The notes: generated by a model from the sequence alone, not told the origin. DNA of 37,882 bases from Erysipelotrichaceae bacterium UBA2227 (GCA_002348095.1 DDYT01000039.1:37950-75831); one strand, 5' to 3'; numbered from the stretch's first letter, positions 17,254-24,414 are shown. Program-made: numbers and translations.

Positions 17254-18249
17254 ATGGAATATATGGGTCTTGATTTACATGGAATCACTGAGTTGGTAGA
17301 TGTGCGGGGCAGAAAAGTGTTTTCCCGATATCCACAGTCGGTCAATGAAGCGATCGGACATACAACCGCCTATCAGTTGAACTGTACGGAGATCCGTTTG
17401 GTTCCGCTAAGTGATTGCTTTATTACTTTAGAGTCTTTAGGACACCGTCATTCTTCAAAAGTCATGGTATATTATGGGGATTATGCCTATCCGGAGGAAT
17501 ATCTGTTTACCAAGGAAGTGACGATTGCGATCCGACCAATGACTTTCCATGAGTCCTCATTATTAAAAAGTTTGGAGCATCCGCTTGATTTCTCATCAAA
17601 TGTCGTTCGGATTCTGATATCTTCTGAGAATGTATTTATCAAAGCGATATCCGGAAATTACCGGCTTCCTGACAGATTTGAAGTGCCTCTGCTGAAGATG
17701 ATGGCCTACGGGACCAGTATCACGCAAGGTTACTATCCCACGGCCGTAGATTTGACTTACCCAAATATCGTCGCTCGTGAGATTGGGGCTGACTTAGTCA
17801 ACTTTGGCTTGGCCGGTAATGCGAAATGTGAGAAGGAGGTAACGGACTTCCTTAAGACAAGCGGTAAGTATGATATCATTCTGCTTGAACTTTCAGTCAA
17901 TATGCTGATGATGGGATTTAGTGCAGATGAATTTCGAGAACGTGCGGAGTACATGATTTCAGAGTTGATGAAGTATCAGCCGAAAGCTAAAATTCTGTGT
18001 ATGGGAGTGTTGCCTTTTTATGGAGATCATGGATTGATCGGTCCTCGGGATGTGATGATCAGTGATCCTCAGACATATCGAAACATACTGAAAGAGGTCG
18101 TTGAGAGTAAGATGTCTATCAATCTGGTGTATCTGGATCCTATGAAAGCATGTTCGATCGGCGATATGAGTACAGACTTGATTCACCCCGGCAACTTCGG
18201 CATGATCAAAATCGCTCACTATATCACCGAACATTTGAAACAAAAATAA
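17254..18249 (+). CDS. SGNH/GDSL hydrolase family protein, cytoplasmic
   Basis: A 331-residue two-part protein. Residues 1-140 form a beta-rich N-terminal domain without an obvious motif, and residues 145-331 an SGNH hydrolase domain. The nucleophile block is AYGTSITQG (Ser155), the Gly block is NFGLAGNAKCE, the Asn block reads LELSVNM, and the C-terminal catalytic block is DLIHPG with Asp308 and His311. There is no signal peptide, so it acts in the cytoplasm. Such enzymes are esterases or deacetylases on lipids, sugars or xenobiotics; the substrate is unknown. A GGGAGGAA site sets ATG 17254. It is a single-gene unit between two strong terminators. Confidence 0.8.
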   Translation: MEYMGLDLHGITELVDVRGRKVFSRYPQSVNEAIGHTTAYQLNCTEIRLVPLSDCFITLESLGHRHSSKVMVYYGDYAYPEEYLFTKEVTIAIRPMTFHESSLLKSLEHPLDFSSNVVRILISSENVFIKAISGNYRLPDRFEVPLLKMMAYGTSITQGYYPTAVDLTYPNIVAREIGADLVNFGLAGNAKCEKEVTDFLKTSGKYDIILLELSVNMLMMGFSADEFRERAEYMISELMKYQPKAKILCMGVLPFYGDHGLIGPRDVMISDPQTYRNILKEVVESKMSINLVYLDPMKACSIGDMSTDLIHPGNFGMIKIAHYITEHLKQK

Positions 18250-18276
18250 CTCCCTGAACAATTTCAGGGAGTTTTA
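18248..18276. terminator. Bidirectional terminator between convergent genes
   Basis: Eleven-pair stem AACTCCCTGAA/TTCAGGGAGTT with T-rich flanks on both strands. It serves the SGNH hydrolase gene (+) and the DUF2207 gene (-). Confidence 0.9.
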
Positions 18277-18277
18277 C

Positions 18278-20152
18278 TTACCAGCGTCCGCCGCCGCCAC
18301 CGCCGAAGCCGCCTCCGGAGAAGCCGCCACCGCCAAATCCACCACCGCCACGTCCGGCTTTTGCGGCCGGCATCGACGTCATGGCTGTCGACATGCGGTG
18401 CATCGATGAGTTGAGGTTGCGAACAAAGAAGAAATGATTATAAGGTCCGGTCCCGACATACCATCGTGGCGGTTCGATAGCAATGTTTTCAAACTTCTTT
18501 GACCAGGTATCCGTAACATTTAATACATAAGCATACGGTAAAATTTTGTAAAAGTAATCCGGATCATCATGTACGAGCATTTCCAGTTTGTTTTTCTCGG
18601 CCAGCTCGATGAAATTCTTCAGACCTAATACTTTTCCGTACAACTCAAGTCCCTTATCCGTCCTTTTGTCCATAACGGTAATGATGAACATGGAGACCAA
18701 ATAGCAGGCCATTATCAAAACAAATAAGAACAGATTTGCGTTATATGAAACCTGAGCCACAAACTGAATAAAGATAAATAATGCGGTCAAAGCGACTCCT
18801 AATACTGTCAATCCAACAACAGATGCTCTTTTCATGGTTTGTTTTCTTCGCATCAATATGGTAAAGACGATTACCGGGGGAATAGCGAGAAAACTAGATA
18901 TAAACCCTATGCCGATAGCTTCAGCTGCGTAGAAAATCTGATTGTAGATTACGGCACTTGTATGAATGGCCGGCACAGTTATAATCAGGATTCCGAGCAA
19001 TATCTGAAGGATATCTGCGGTCATACTGAAAATCCGCCTTTCCTTATTTCCCAGGAAATAGCGGGTGATATTCATTTTTGCGAAATTGACGGATGTGTAG
19101 AAAGTTTTTTCGAGCTCTTCAGTCGTCACTGAATCTCGCTTGAAGAACAAATCATTGAACAGTGATTTCTCGGCTGCGATGGCTTTGGGATCAATATCCG
19201 CAATTTTATTCAACCGGATATTTTTTGGGTCTATCTCTTCGATGGTCAGATAACCTTTGGCGGCCCATTCAATAATCAGGGAGATGACATCTTTGGTATC
19301 TACTGCGCCATCAAAGATATATCCGACTTGGGCACTCGAGTAACCGGTGGGCGGATTGAACTCAACGGTTTTGACCAGAAGGTCATCTTTACCAAATCTC
19401 AAATACAGAAGCCCGGCAATGGTTGTAAATAGTATGCCATATAGGGTAGATAGAATCGTAAAATTGAATGGTTTTGGGAAGTTGAAAAATTTATCTGAAA
19501 CAGGCATCCAAATGGTCAGTGCCTCCCGTGAACGCAAGCCGGTATCCAGAACCCCAAAGATCATATTACCTTCAACGGTGTATCGAACATTGTTGTTTAC
19601 GGTTGAGCCGTAAGCTCCCGAGTAGAACTCCTTGGTAAATGAGGCTACATCTTTTGGAAAGAGTATTTTAAACTCTACTCGTTCCATGGGAAGTTCCCAA
19701 CCATTGCCGATCAGATTGAAATAGAAAAGCTGTCTGCCGCTTAATCCCAGATCGCGTGTCTTGATTGTGTAGGAATAGGTAAACCGCTTCGCTCCGGTGA
19801 AGTATTTGCCTTCGGTTCCGATACGGATACGAACGCCTTCATAACTGCTTTCGATCAATGTTTCCTCGTTTACTACATTGATATCAGACACTGGAAAGCG
19901 ATAAACGCGATCAACGACCGTTCCGTCTTCTAGTGTGAATTTCATGTTATATACTTGAGGAATCAGTGCGTAGATGCCTTGGGAGGGCGTATCAAAAAAG
20001 ACATCGATGACATGAGTGATTTTATACAGTCCGTCCTCTTGAACGACCATCTCAACTGAATGATTCGTAAACCGGTCATATGCCTGAACGTTGATTACTG
20101 AATGAAATATCAGAAAAATTGAGACAAACAGAAACAAAGTAAATTTCTTCAT
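18278..20152 (-). CDS. DUF2207 family membrane protein with Gly-rich tail
   Basis: A 624-residue protein with an N-terminal signal peptide (helix ending IFHSVINVQA), then an extracytoplasmic DUF2207 beta domain to about residue 225, a membrane helix at about 230-252, a soluble cytoplasmic segment (about 255-370), four further helices (about 378-495) and a last soluble region. The tail is Gly-rich, with repeated GGGF units ending in GGRW. This tail is typical of DUF2207 and YgcG/TPM-type proteins. It follows lemA on the same strand, a recurrent partnership in Bacillota; the function of both is unknown, with cell-envelope homeostasis usually suggested. A hairpin between lemA and this gene may lower its expression. 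Confidence 0.88.
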   Translation of the reverse strand: MKKFTLFLFVSIFLIFHSVINVQAYDRFTNHSVEMVVQEDGLYKITHVIDVFFDTPSQGIYALIPQVYNMKFTLEDGTVVDRVYRFPVSDINVVNEETLIESSYEGVRIRIGTEGKYFTGAKRFTYSYTIKTRDLGLSGRQLFYFNLIGNGWELPMERVEFKILFPKDVASFTKEFYSGAYGSTVNNNVRYTVEGNMIFGVLDTGLRSREALTIWMPVSDKFFNFPKPFNFTILSTLYGILFTTIAGLLYLRFGKDDLLVKTVEFNPPTGYSSAQVGYIFDGAVDTKDVISLIIEWAAKGYLTIEEIDPKNIRLNKIADIDPKAIAAEKSLFNDLFFKRDSVTTEELEKTFYTSVNFAKMNITRYFLGNKERRIFSMTADILQILLGILIITVPAIHTSAVIYNQIFYAAEAIGIGFISSFLAIPPVIVFTILMRRKQTMKRASVVGLTVLGVALTALFIFIQFVAQVSYNANLFLFVLIMACYLVSMFIITVMDKRTDKGLELYGKVLGLKNFIELAEKNKLEMLVHDDPDYFYKILPYAYVLNVTDTWSKKFENIAIEPPRWYVGTGPYNHFFFVRNLNSSMHRMSTAMTSMPAAKAGRGGGGFGGGGFSGGGFGGGGGGRW

Positions 20153-20171
20153 CCGCTACCTCCTAGGTTAA

Positions 20172-20197
20172 AAAAAGGGACACATGTCCCTTTTGAT
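20172..20197 (-). terminator. Intercistronic terminator/attenuator between lemA and the DUF2207 gene
   Basis: On the minus strand AAAAGGGACA pairs with TGTCCCTTTT, followed by a T-run of seven. It lies in the 45-base gap after the lemA stop. With no separate promoter seen for the DUF2207 gene, partial read-through is the simplest reading. Confidence 0.8.
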
Positions 20198-20752
20198 TCA
20201 GAATTGTACTTTTACGTTTTGACGTTGGGTAGCATCTTCTACTTCAAACAACGGACGTTTAATGAACTTGAATAAGTTGGCTACAATATTGTTGGGGAAT
20301 GATTCGACCATCGTATTGTATTGGCGGGTCGTTCCGTTATAGTACTTACGTGCATTAGCGATGTCTTCTTCCAATACCTTCAATTGACCTTGCAGATCTA
20401 AGAATTGAACATTAGCCTTTAAATCCGGATAAGCTTCTGCCAGTGCGAATAAACGGCTCAAAACGCCGGCGAATTCACCCTCGGCTTTCGCTTTGTCTTC
20501 CACATTAGTGGCATTGACAGCTTTGTTACGGGCAGAAATTACGCGTTCCAAGGTTTCGCTTTCGTGTTTCGCATAACCTTTGACCGTTTCGACCAAGTTT
20601 GGAATAAGGTCATAGCGCTTGACCAGATAGACGTCCATGGTGGAAAATGCTTCATCTACTTTGTTTCTCCATGCGATAAATCCATTATATGCCGACATCA
20701 GCCAAAGACCAATGACGACGACGATGGCTAGTAAGCCAAAAAACCATTCCAT
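20198..20752 (-). CDS. lemA: LemA family protein
   Basis: A 184-residue LemA protein: one N-terminal membrane helix (residues 3-20, FFGLLAIVVVIGLWLMSAY) followed by a helical cytoplasmic or surface domain. It has the family hallmarks NKVDEAFSTMDVYLVKRYDLIPNL, the ISARNKA helix and the ANLFKF segment near the C-terminus. ATG 20752 is preceded by AGGAGG on the minus strand; longer readings of the frame lack a ribosome site. A good promoter (TTGAGA, 17 bases, TATAAT) lies upstream, divergent from the tmRNA promoter. LemA function is not established; co-occurrence with DUF2207 proteins is common. Confidence 0.93.
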   Translation of the reverse strand: MEWFFGLLAIVVVIGLWLMSAYNGFIAWRNKVDEAFSTMDVYLVKRYDLIPNLVETVKGYAKHESETLERVISARNKAVNATNVEDKAKAEGEFAGVLSRLFALAEAYPDLKANVQFLDLQGQLKVLEEDIANARKYYNGTTRQYNTMVESFPNNIVANLFKFIKRPLFEVEDATQRQNVKVQF

Positions 20753-20782
20753 ATGTGTACCTCCTGGTATTGATATGAGACC

Positions 20783-20811
20783 ATTATACACCTTTGTGCA
20801 CTAAATCTCAA
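20783..20811 (-). promoter_or_regulatory. Promoter of lemA
   Basis: On the minus strand TTGAGA (20811-20806) and TATAAT (20788-20783) are separated by 17 bases. It is divergent from the ssrA promoter 21 bases away. Confidence 0.75.
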
Positions 20812-20832
20812 TTGATGACATAAGGCACATCC

Positions 20833-20861
20833 TTGTCATTTCTGTGCTTTCGGTGTATAAT
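20833..20861 (+). promoter_or_regulatory. Promoter of ssrA
   Basis: TTGTCA (20833-20838) and a perfect TATAAT (20856-20861) with a 17-base spacer. The expected start near 20868 gives a 5' leader of about six bases, to be removed by RNase P. Confidence 0.85.
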
Positions 20862-20873
20862 TGCTTTGCAAAC

Positions 20874-21222
20874 GGGGGTGTCTTGGTTTCGACAGGATTT
20901 CGTTTGATTCAGGGTGCAGTGGTGTGGCTACCTAAAGGCTAAAAAATAACTGGAAACAGACTTTCTTTCGCTGCTTAATTAGCAACTAACAAGCTATCAG
21001 CGCGTCCGGTACGGCTTGCCCATTGGGCCATACCCTGACGACAGAAACGATGGGTAAGTGCAGATCAGTTCGCTCAGCGAGGCTGCACCGACAATCCAGT
21101 GAGCCAATCAATGCTTGTTTGTCTATTTCTTAAGCGTTGATCATAAGCAAATAGAATAAACTGTAGACCTCTGAATGTGGGACACTTCTTGGACAGGAGT
21201 TCAATTCTCCTCACCTCCACCA
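20874..21222 (+). ncRNA. ssrA: tmRNA (ssrA)
   Basis: A 349-nt transfer-messenger RNA that rescues stalled ribosomes with SmpB. The 5' end GGGGGTG pairs with CACCTCC at the 3' end, followed by an encoded ACCA, giving the 7-bp acceptor stem. The 5' D-loop-like GGTTTCGACAGG and the T-arm AGGAG-TTCAATT-CTCCT are both present. By alignment with the E. coli resume region (AAAAAATAGTC before GCA), the reading frame restarts at GGA 20952 and reads GNRLSFAA, ending with TAA at 20976-20978. That is a short tag ending in the proteolysis-type AA. The following ~200 nt are the pseudoknot region. Confidence 0.96.
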
Positions 21223-21230
21223 ATTGCAAA

Positions 21231-21257
21231 AAAACCGCTGATTAGCGGTTTTGTTTT
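21231..21257. terminator. Bidirectional terminator between ssrA and the GH17-like gene
   Basis: AAAACCGCT/AGCGGTTTT with a GATT loop and T-rich tails on both strands. It serves the tmRNA and the convergent minus-strand gene. Confidence 0.9.
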
Positions 21258-21302
21258 ACACATTTATTTACGGTAGGCACGATATTGATCCAAAAGCTTT
21301 GG

Positions 21303-22202
21303 TCAGTATTGACTGATCCAAGATTTCCCTTTTCGGTGTACATCGTAAATGCCCCAATGCTTTTCGGCTTCCAATGGGTTTGTCCCGCCTTTCCAAGGCT
21401 CATCAAAGGCCTCGAAAATAAACATGGTGACTTGATTCTTTTTAGACCATTCAATCATCTGATCCAAATAGGCTTTGTGATATTCCTCATTGGTTTCCGT
21501 CAGATTCATATTTTCTGTCGCACTTGTGGTCCATCCAAACTCGGTGAAAATAACGGGTTTATCCGGAAAAGCTTCTTTCGTTTCATGATACTGACTGATT
21601 GTCAGTTCAACGGATTCCGTATAAGGGACGCGCTGCCATAAGGGATATACATGAATGGAAATGAAGTCGACGACTTTGGCTAATTCAGCACCCTGATTAC
21701 GCCATTCGTAAGCGCCTTCACAAAACGTGATTGGTAAATCCGTTTTGGTCTTCAAGATTTTCGCATGTTCGACCAATGTATCAGGACTCATTTTGTTCGG
21801 GTGCCAATGGGCGGTGTTTTCATTTCCGATGGAAATCCCCAACACGATATCTTTATAGCGATTTGCCAGTTCTGCGACCTGATCGAGCTGAGCGATATTC
21901 CGGATTTTGTGTTGCATGAGCTCCTCGTCGCTATACACACCTCCCCACGGACAGTTGGGATTGGATATCTCGCCTTTGGGTTCTACTCCAAGCAAGACCT
22001 TAAGGGGTAATTGATGCTTTGTAATCACACGTAAAACAGATTTGGCATGCTCTGATATATCATACATGCGGATGTAGTTAAAATGTTTAGTAAGCAGTAT
22101 CAGATCTTCGAGCACTTCCGCATCACTTGGATACGTTTGTGTGAGTGGGCTTTGCCCATGTCTATAACCTGAGTAACAAATAGCTGGTTTGTATTGAAAC
22201 AT
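21303..22202 (-). CDS. Glycoside hydrolase family 17-like protein (beta-1,3-glucanase type)
   Basis: A 299-residue TIM-barrel glycosidase resembling COG5309 exo-beta-1,3-glucanases. It has the acid/base strand LGISIGNENT (Glu128), the nucleophile strand VIFTEFGWTT (Glu221) and the late barrel segment FIFEAFDEPWKGG. HVYP at about 184-187 fits the substrate cleft. No signal peptide is present, which is unusual for an enzyme acting on polymers; it may process imported oligosaccharides or act on an internal glucan. It is transcribed alone, with an extended -10 promoter upstream and a bidirectional terminator downstream. The exact substrate is an inference from family. Confidence 0.8.
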   Translation of the reverse strand: MFQYKPAICYSGYRHGQSPLTQTYPSDAEVLEDLILLTKHFNYIRMYDISEHAKSVLRVITKHQLPLKVLLGVEPKGEISNPNCPWGGVYSDEELMQHKIRNIAQLDQVAELANRYKDIVLGISIGNENTAHWHPNKMSPDTLVEHAKILKTKTDLPITFCEGAYEWRNQGAELAKVVDFISIHVYPLWQRVPYTESVELTISQYHETKEAFPDKPVIFTEFGWTTSATENMNLTETNEEYHKAYLDQMIEWSKKNQVTMFIFEAFDEPWKGGTNPLEAEKHWGIYDVHRKGKSWISQY

Positions 22203-22236
22203 ACATGTTCCTTTCTTATCAATTTGAATTATTTCT

Positions 22237-22245
22237 ATTATATCA
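22237..22245 (-). promoter_or_regulatory. Extended -10 promoter of the GH17-like gene
   Basis: On the minus strand TGATATAAT (TG-n-TATAAT) is centred about 40 bases before the ATG at 22202. No -35 match is seen, as is usual for extended -10 promoters. Confidence 0.45.
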
Positions 22246-22385
22246 TAGCCTTGTCAGACTCGAGTGCCGATATGTTTCACAACTCAATTTAAAATCATTT
22301 CTTTTTGGATGTGCCGTACCATAAGTAAATCTATTTTTATGACTTAAGAAGTACATGTAAATCCAAGTAAACAATCGCAAGAAAT

Positions 22386-22427
22386 GTGATTTATATCAAA
22401 GATTTGTCAAAGCAATCTGTATATAAT
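22386..22427 (+). promoter_or_regulatory. FNR/CRP-like class II promoter of the hemerythrin-like gene
   Basis: GTGAT-TTAT-ATCAA (22386-22399) differs from the FNR box TTGAT-N4-ATCAA at one position, and also resembles a CRP site (TGTGA-N6-TCAAA). The -10 TATAAT is at 22422-22427. If transcription starts seven bases after it, the box is centred at -41.5, the textbook class II position, and no -35 is present at 17 bases. TTGTCA at 22404-22409 is only 12 bases from the -10. Confidence 0.5.
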
Positions 22428-22473
22428 TAGTTTGAAAATGAAACGTTTGAATTCATTGCGAAGGGAGAAAACG

Positions 22474-22776
22474 ATGACAGATACATCAAAATTCAATCGA
22501 TTAGCCAAAGAGTTGCTTCCGGCATTAATTCAATATGTTCCGGTAGTAGATCGTGTTCATGGTGATCATCATCCGGAATTTCACGAGGTTCGCCGTATAT
22601 TCACGGATGTTTACGAAAAGACAATGATCGCTCAACCGGGGAATCCGGATTTGCAGAAAGAGTTTGCCCGTTTACAAGAAGTTACTCAAGGCTATTCCGT
22701 ACCCACGGATGTATGTGAAACTTATGAAGCTGTTTATGATATGCTAAAGAAGTTGAATGAAGCATATAAATTTTAA
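22474..22776 (+). CDS. Small hemerythrin-like protein, possible Ric/ScdA-type Fe-S repair protein
   Basis: A 100-residue, mostly helical protein. The striking part is VPVVDRVHGDHHPEFHEVRRIF (residues 22-43), with His29, His32, His33 and His37 plus acidic residues. This resembles the di-iron ligand helix of YtfE/ScdA/Ric-type iron-sulfur cluster repair proteins, though only one ligand helix is clear. No DUF542 Cys-containing domain is present. ATG 22474 is preceded by AAGGGAGAAA. The upstream FNR/CRP-like class II site fits a protein made under oxygen limitation or nitrosative stress. The family assignment is from memory of Ric-like proteins and is moderate; a general hemerythrin-fold metal protein is the safer reading. 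Confidence 0.6.
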   Translation: MTDTSKFNRLAKELLPALIQYVPVVDRVHGDHHPEFHEVRRIFTDVYEKTMIAQPGNPDLQKEFARLQEVTQGYSVPTDVCETYEAVYDMLKKLNEAYKF

Positions 22777-23206
22777 AAAATCTTCGTAGATCTACCCGAA
22801 ACTCCGCATGTTGAAGTTTTTGATTGAAAATATTAGTAAATAAAAACTCCAACGGATTTGTAATAATACTTGGATGAGATGCTAAAGTCATTGTTGTAAT
22901 TATCATGTTTTATGATGAAAATGCGAAGTTTTATCGTACTTCTGGTATAGAGATTGGACGGGGAAAAATGTCGGATTCGTAGTTTTTGGTTTTTTTAAAA
23001 GAATTCTGTATCTTGGCCGATATGACATGTAAGGTATCAAGACAAATATCATGTTTAACGGCATTAGTGGGATCGACGGTTTTTCTCGCTATAAGCTCCA
23101 GGTTTTTATCTAGAAATTGCAGTTTTAAATATGTTTTAGCGATGTTGCATGCTATTATCTTAGCTTTTCGGTTATGATTTTATCATTAAGACTAAGATCA
23201 TAAAAA
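22777..23206. other. Gene-poor AT-rich stretch
   Basis: About 430 bases with no gene having a start codon and ribosome site. A perfect 10-bp palindrome GTAGATCTAC lies at 22786-22795, just after the hemerythrin-like gene. An 82-codon minus-strand frame without a start codon lies inside (22931-23179, listed separately). No repeats with other parts of the window and no RNA gene were recognised. Confidence 0.5.
22931..23179 (-). pseudogene. Possible decayed gene fragment of unknown function
   Basis: An 82-codon stop-free frame between TAA at 23182-23180 and TAA at 22933-22931, with no ATG, GTG or TTG at its head and no ribosome site. The translation looks protein-like (for example KAKIIACNIAKTYLKLQFL then DKNLELIARKT). 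After two in-frame stops the same frame is open again from ATG 22906 and runs into the hemerythrin-like gene's antisense. I recognise no family. A chance open frame in AT-rich DNA is a serious alternative. Confidence 0.25.
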
Positions 23207-23228
23207 AGAGGTTGCTATTGCAGCCTCT
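23207..23228 (-). terminator. Terminator of the ppk2 gene
   Basis: AGAGGCTGC pairs with GCAACCTCT on the minus strand (one G-T wobble) with an AATA loop, then six T. It overlaps the TAG stop of the kinase gene. Confidence 0.88.
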
Positions 23229-24090
23229 ATTTTTCATTTATCAGCAGCTCGCGGAATTCCGCAAGTTTTTTCTTTCTATCTTCACTGACCACCGGGTACT
23301 TCGGGTCGATTTCCTCAAGCGTGCTTACGATAATCTCTGCAATTACGGCGCGGGCAAACCATTTCTTATCAGATGGAACTACATACCACGGACATTCGGG
23401 GGTTGAAGTTGCATTGATAGCATCTTCATAGGCTTCCATGTAATTATCCCAATAGCCTCGTTCAACGATATCTCCGTCTCCGAACTTCCAGTTCTTAGCA
23501 GGGTCGTCGATGCGCTGAAGAAACTGTTTCTTTTGTTCATCCTTCGATATATTCAAAAATATCTTGATCACACGAAATCCGTTCTCATGAAGGTGTTTTT
23601 CGTAATTCTTGATTTGCTTGTATCGGTCTTCGAATATATCGTTCTTTAATACCCGCTCTGGAAGACTCACTTTTTTATGCAAACTATGGACTTTGACAAC
23701 CAACACATCTTCATAATAAGAGCGGTTGAAAATCGTGATCATACCGCGTTGCGGAGCTACTTTCATCGCTCTCCACAGATAATCATGAGCCAGTTCTTCA
23801 GTAGAGGGGACTTTGAAATTGTGAACGGAAACTCCGGCTGGGTTGATTCCGCTCATAACGTACTTTACAGCACCATCCTTCCCTGCAGCGTCCATAGCCT
23901 GAAAGATAATCAATACACCTTCCTTGCCCTCAGCGTACAATCGATCTTGAAGGCCTTGAAGTTCCATGATGTGGTCTTCACGTCGACTCTCTGCTTCCTG
24001 CCGGTCCTTAAAGCTTCCTTCCTGCTTAGTATCAAAGTTTTTTATCTTAAACTTCTTGCTTCCGTCAAAACGAAAATCCTTTATATTCAT
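23227..24090 (-). CDS. ppk2: Polyphosphate kinase 2 family protein
   Basis: Uses inorganic polyphosphate to phosphorylate nucleoside mono- or diphosphates, or the reverse. The 287-residue one-domain protein has the Walker A-like loop FQAMDAAGKDG (residues 63-73), the lid region and the Walker B-like FNRSYYEDVLVVKVH (about 117-131), then ERGYWDNYMEAYEDA and WYVVPSDKKWFAR, all typical of PPK2. The length is that of single-domain enzymes; class I, II or III cannot be decided by eye. A GAGGT site precedes the ATG at 24090. An extended -10 promoter and phased repeats lie upstream in the divergent region shared with the protease gene. Confidence 0.93.
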   Translation of the reverse strand: MNIKDFRFDGSKKFKIKNFDTKQEGSFKDRQEAESRREDHIMELQGLQDRLYAEGKEGVLIIFQAMDAAGKDGAVKYVMSGINPAGVSVHNFKVPSTEELAHDYLWRAMKVAPQRGMITIFNRSYYEDVLVVKVHSLHKKVSLPERVLKNDIFEDRYKQIKNYEKHLHENGFRVIKIFLNISKDEQKKQFLQRIDDPAKNWKFGDGDIVERGYWDNYMEAYEDAINATSTPECPWYVVPSDKKWFARAVIAEIIVSTLEEIDPKYPVVSEDRKKKLAEFRELLINEK

Positions 24091-24185
24091 ACGATACCTC
24101 TTTCCGTGAAATCACTTTTGTTACACACATTATAACATTGAATATGTATTGCTACCTCGGTTATCAATTTGTCATCAATCCTTTG

Positions 24186-24215
24186 TCATGAAAATTCATG
24201 AAAAGTCATGAATGT
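24186..24215 (+). repeat. Three tandem 10-bp TCATGAAAAN repeats
   Basis: TCATGAAAAT, TCATGAAAAG and TCATGAATGT follow each other without a gap, one helical turn apart. TCATGA is itself a palindrome. Such phasing suggests a regulator-binding array. Confidence 0.7.
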
Positions 24216-24331
24216 CTGTGACAATTTGCTTACATTTATTGAGAAATTTGACACAGAACAGTTTTTTATTATTTTTAAAGGAGTATAATAAAAGTAATCC
24301 AACAAGCTCGGAATTAGATCCATCGTCATAC

Positions 24332-24359
24332 GCACTTCTATTATCGGAAGTGCCTTTTG
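24332..24359 (+). terminator. Leader hairpin of the subtilisin gene, possible attenuator
   Basis: GCACTTC (24332-24338) pairs with GAAGTGC (24347-24353), with an 8-base loop, followed by CTTTTGT. It lies 60 bases before the start codon and downstream of the candidate promoters, so it is in the 5' leader. The T-run is short. Confidence 0.45.
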
Positions 24360-24414
24360 TCAAATCTGCTCCGAAATGATTAGGAAGAATAAGTCACTGA
24401 GAAAGGGGTAACTT

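Larger units (their letters stand above)
24091..24414. promoter_or_regulatory. Divergent regulatory region between ppk2 (-) and the subtilisin gene (+)
   Basis: On the minus strand TGTTATAAT (24137-24129) is an extended -10 for ppk2. On the plus strand TTGACA (24248-24253) with TATTTT 16 bases on, or TATAAT at 24284-24289, could drive the protease gene. Between them lie three TCATGA units in 10-bp phase (24186-24211), flanked by TTGTCA (24169-24174) and TGACAA (24219-24224) in inverted orientation. A leader hairpin follows at 24332-24353. Confidence 0.55.

Noticed and set aside
20940..20990. Other tmRNA tag frames (AKK-stop, or KNNWKQTFFRCLISN)
   Set aside because: Neither aligns with the E. 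coli resume position nor ends in an AA-type degron; the GGA frame does both.
22682..22906. 74-codon minus-strand frame over the hemerythrin-like gene
   Set aside because: It overlaps a gene with a good ribosome site and promoter and lacks its own ribosome site; treated as antisense shadow.
24186..24215. CRISPR or microsatellite reading of the TCATGAAAA units
   Set aside because: The units are 10 bp, contiguous, only three, and without spacers, so a CRISPR array is excluded; a regulator site fits better.
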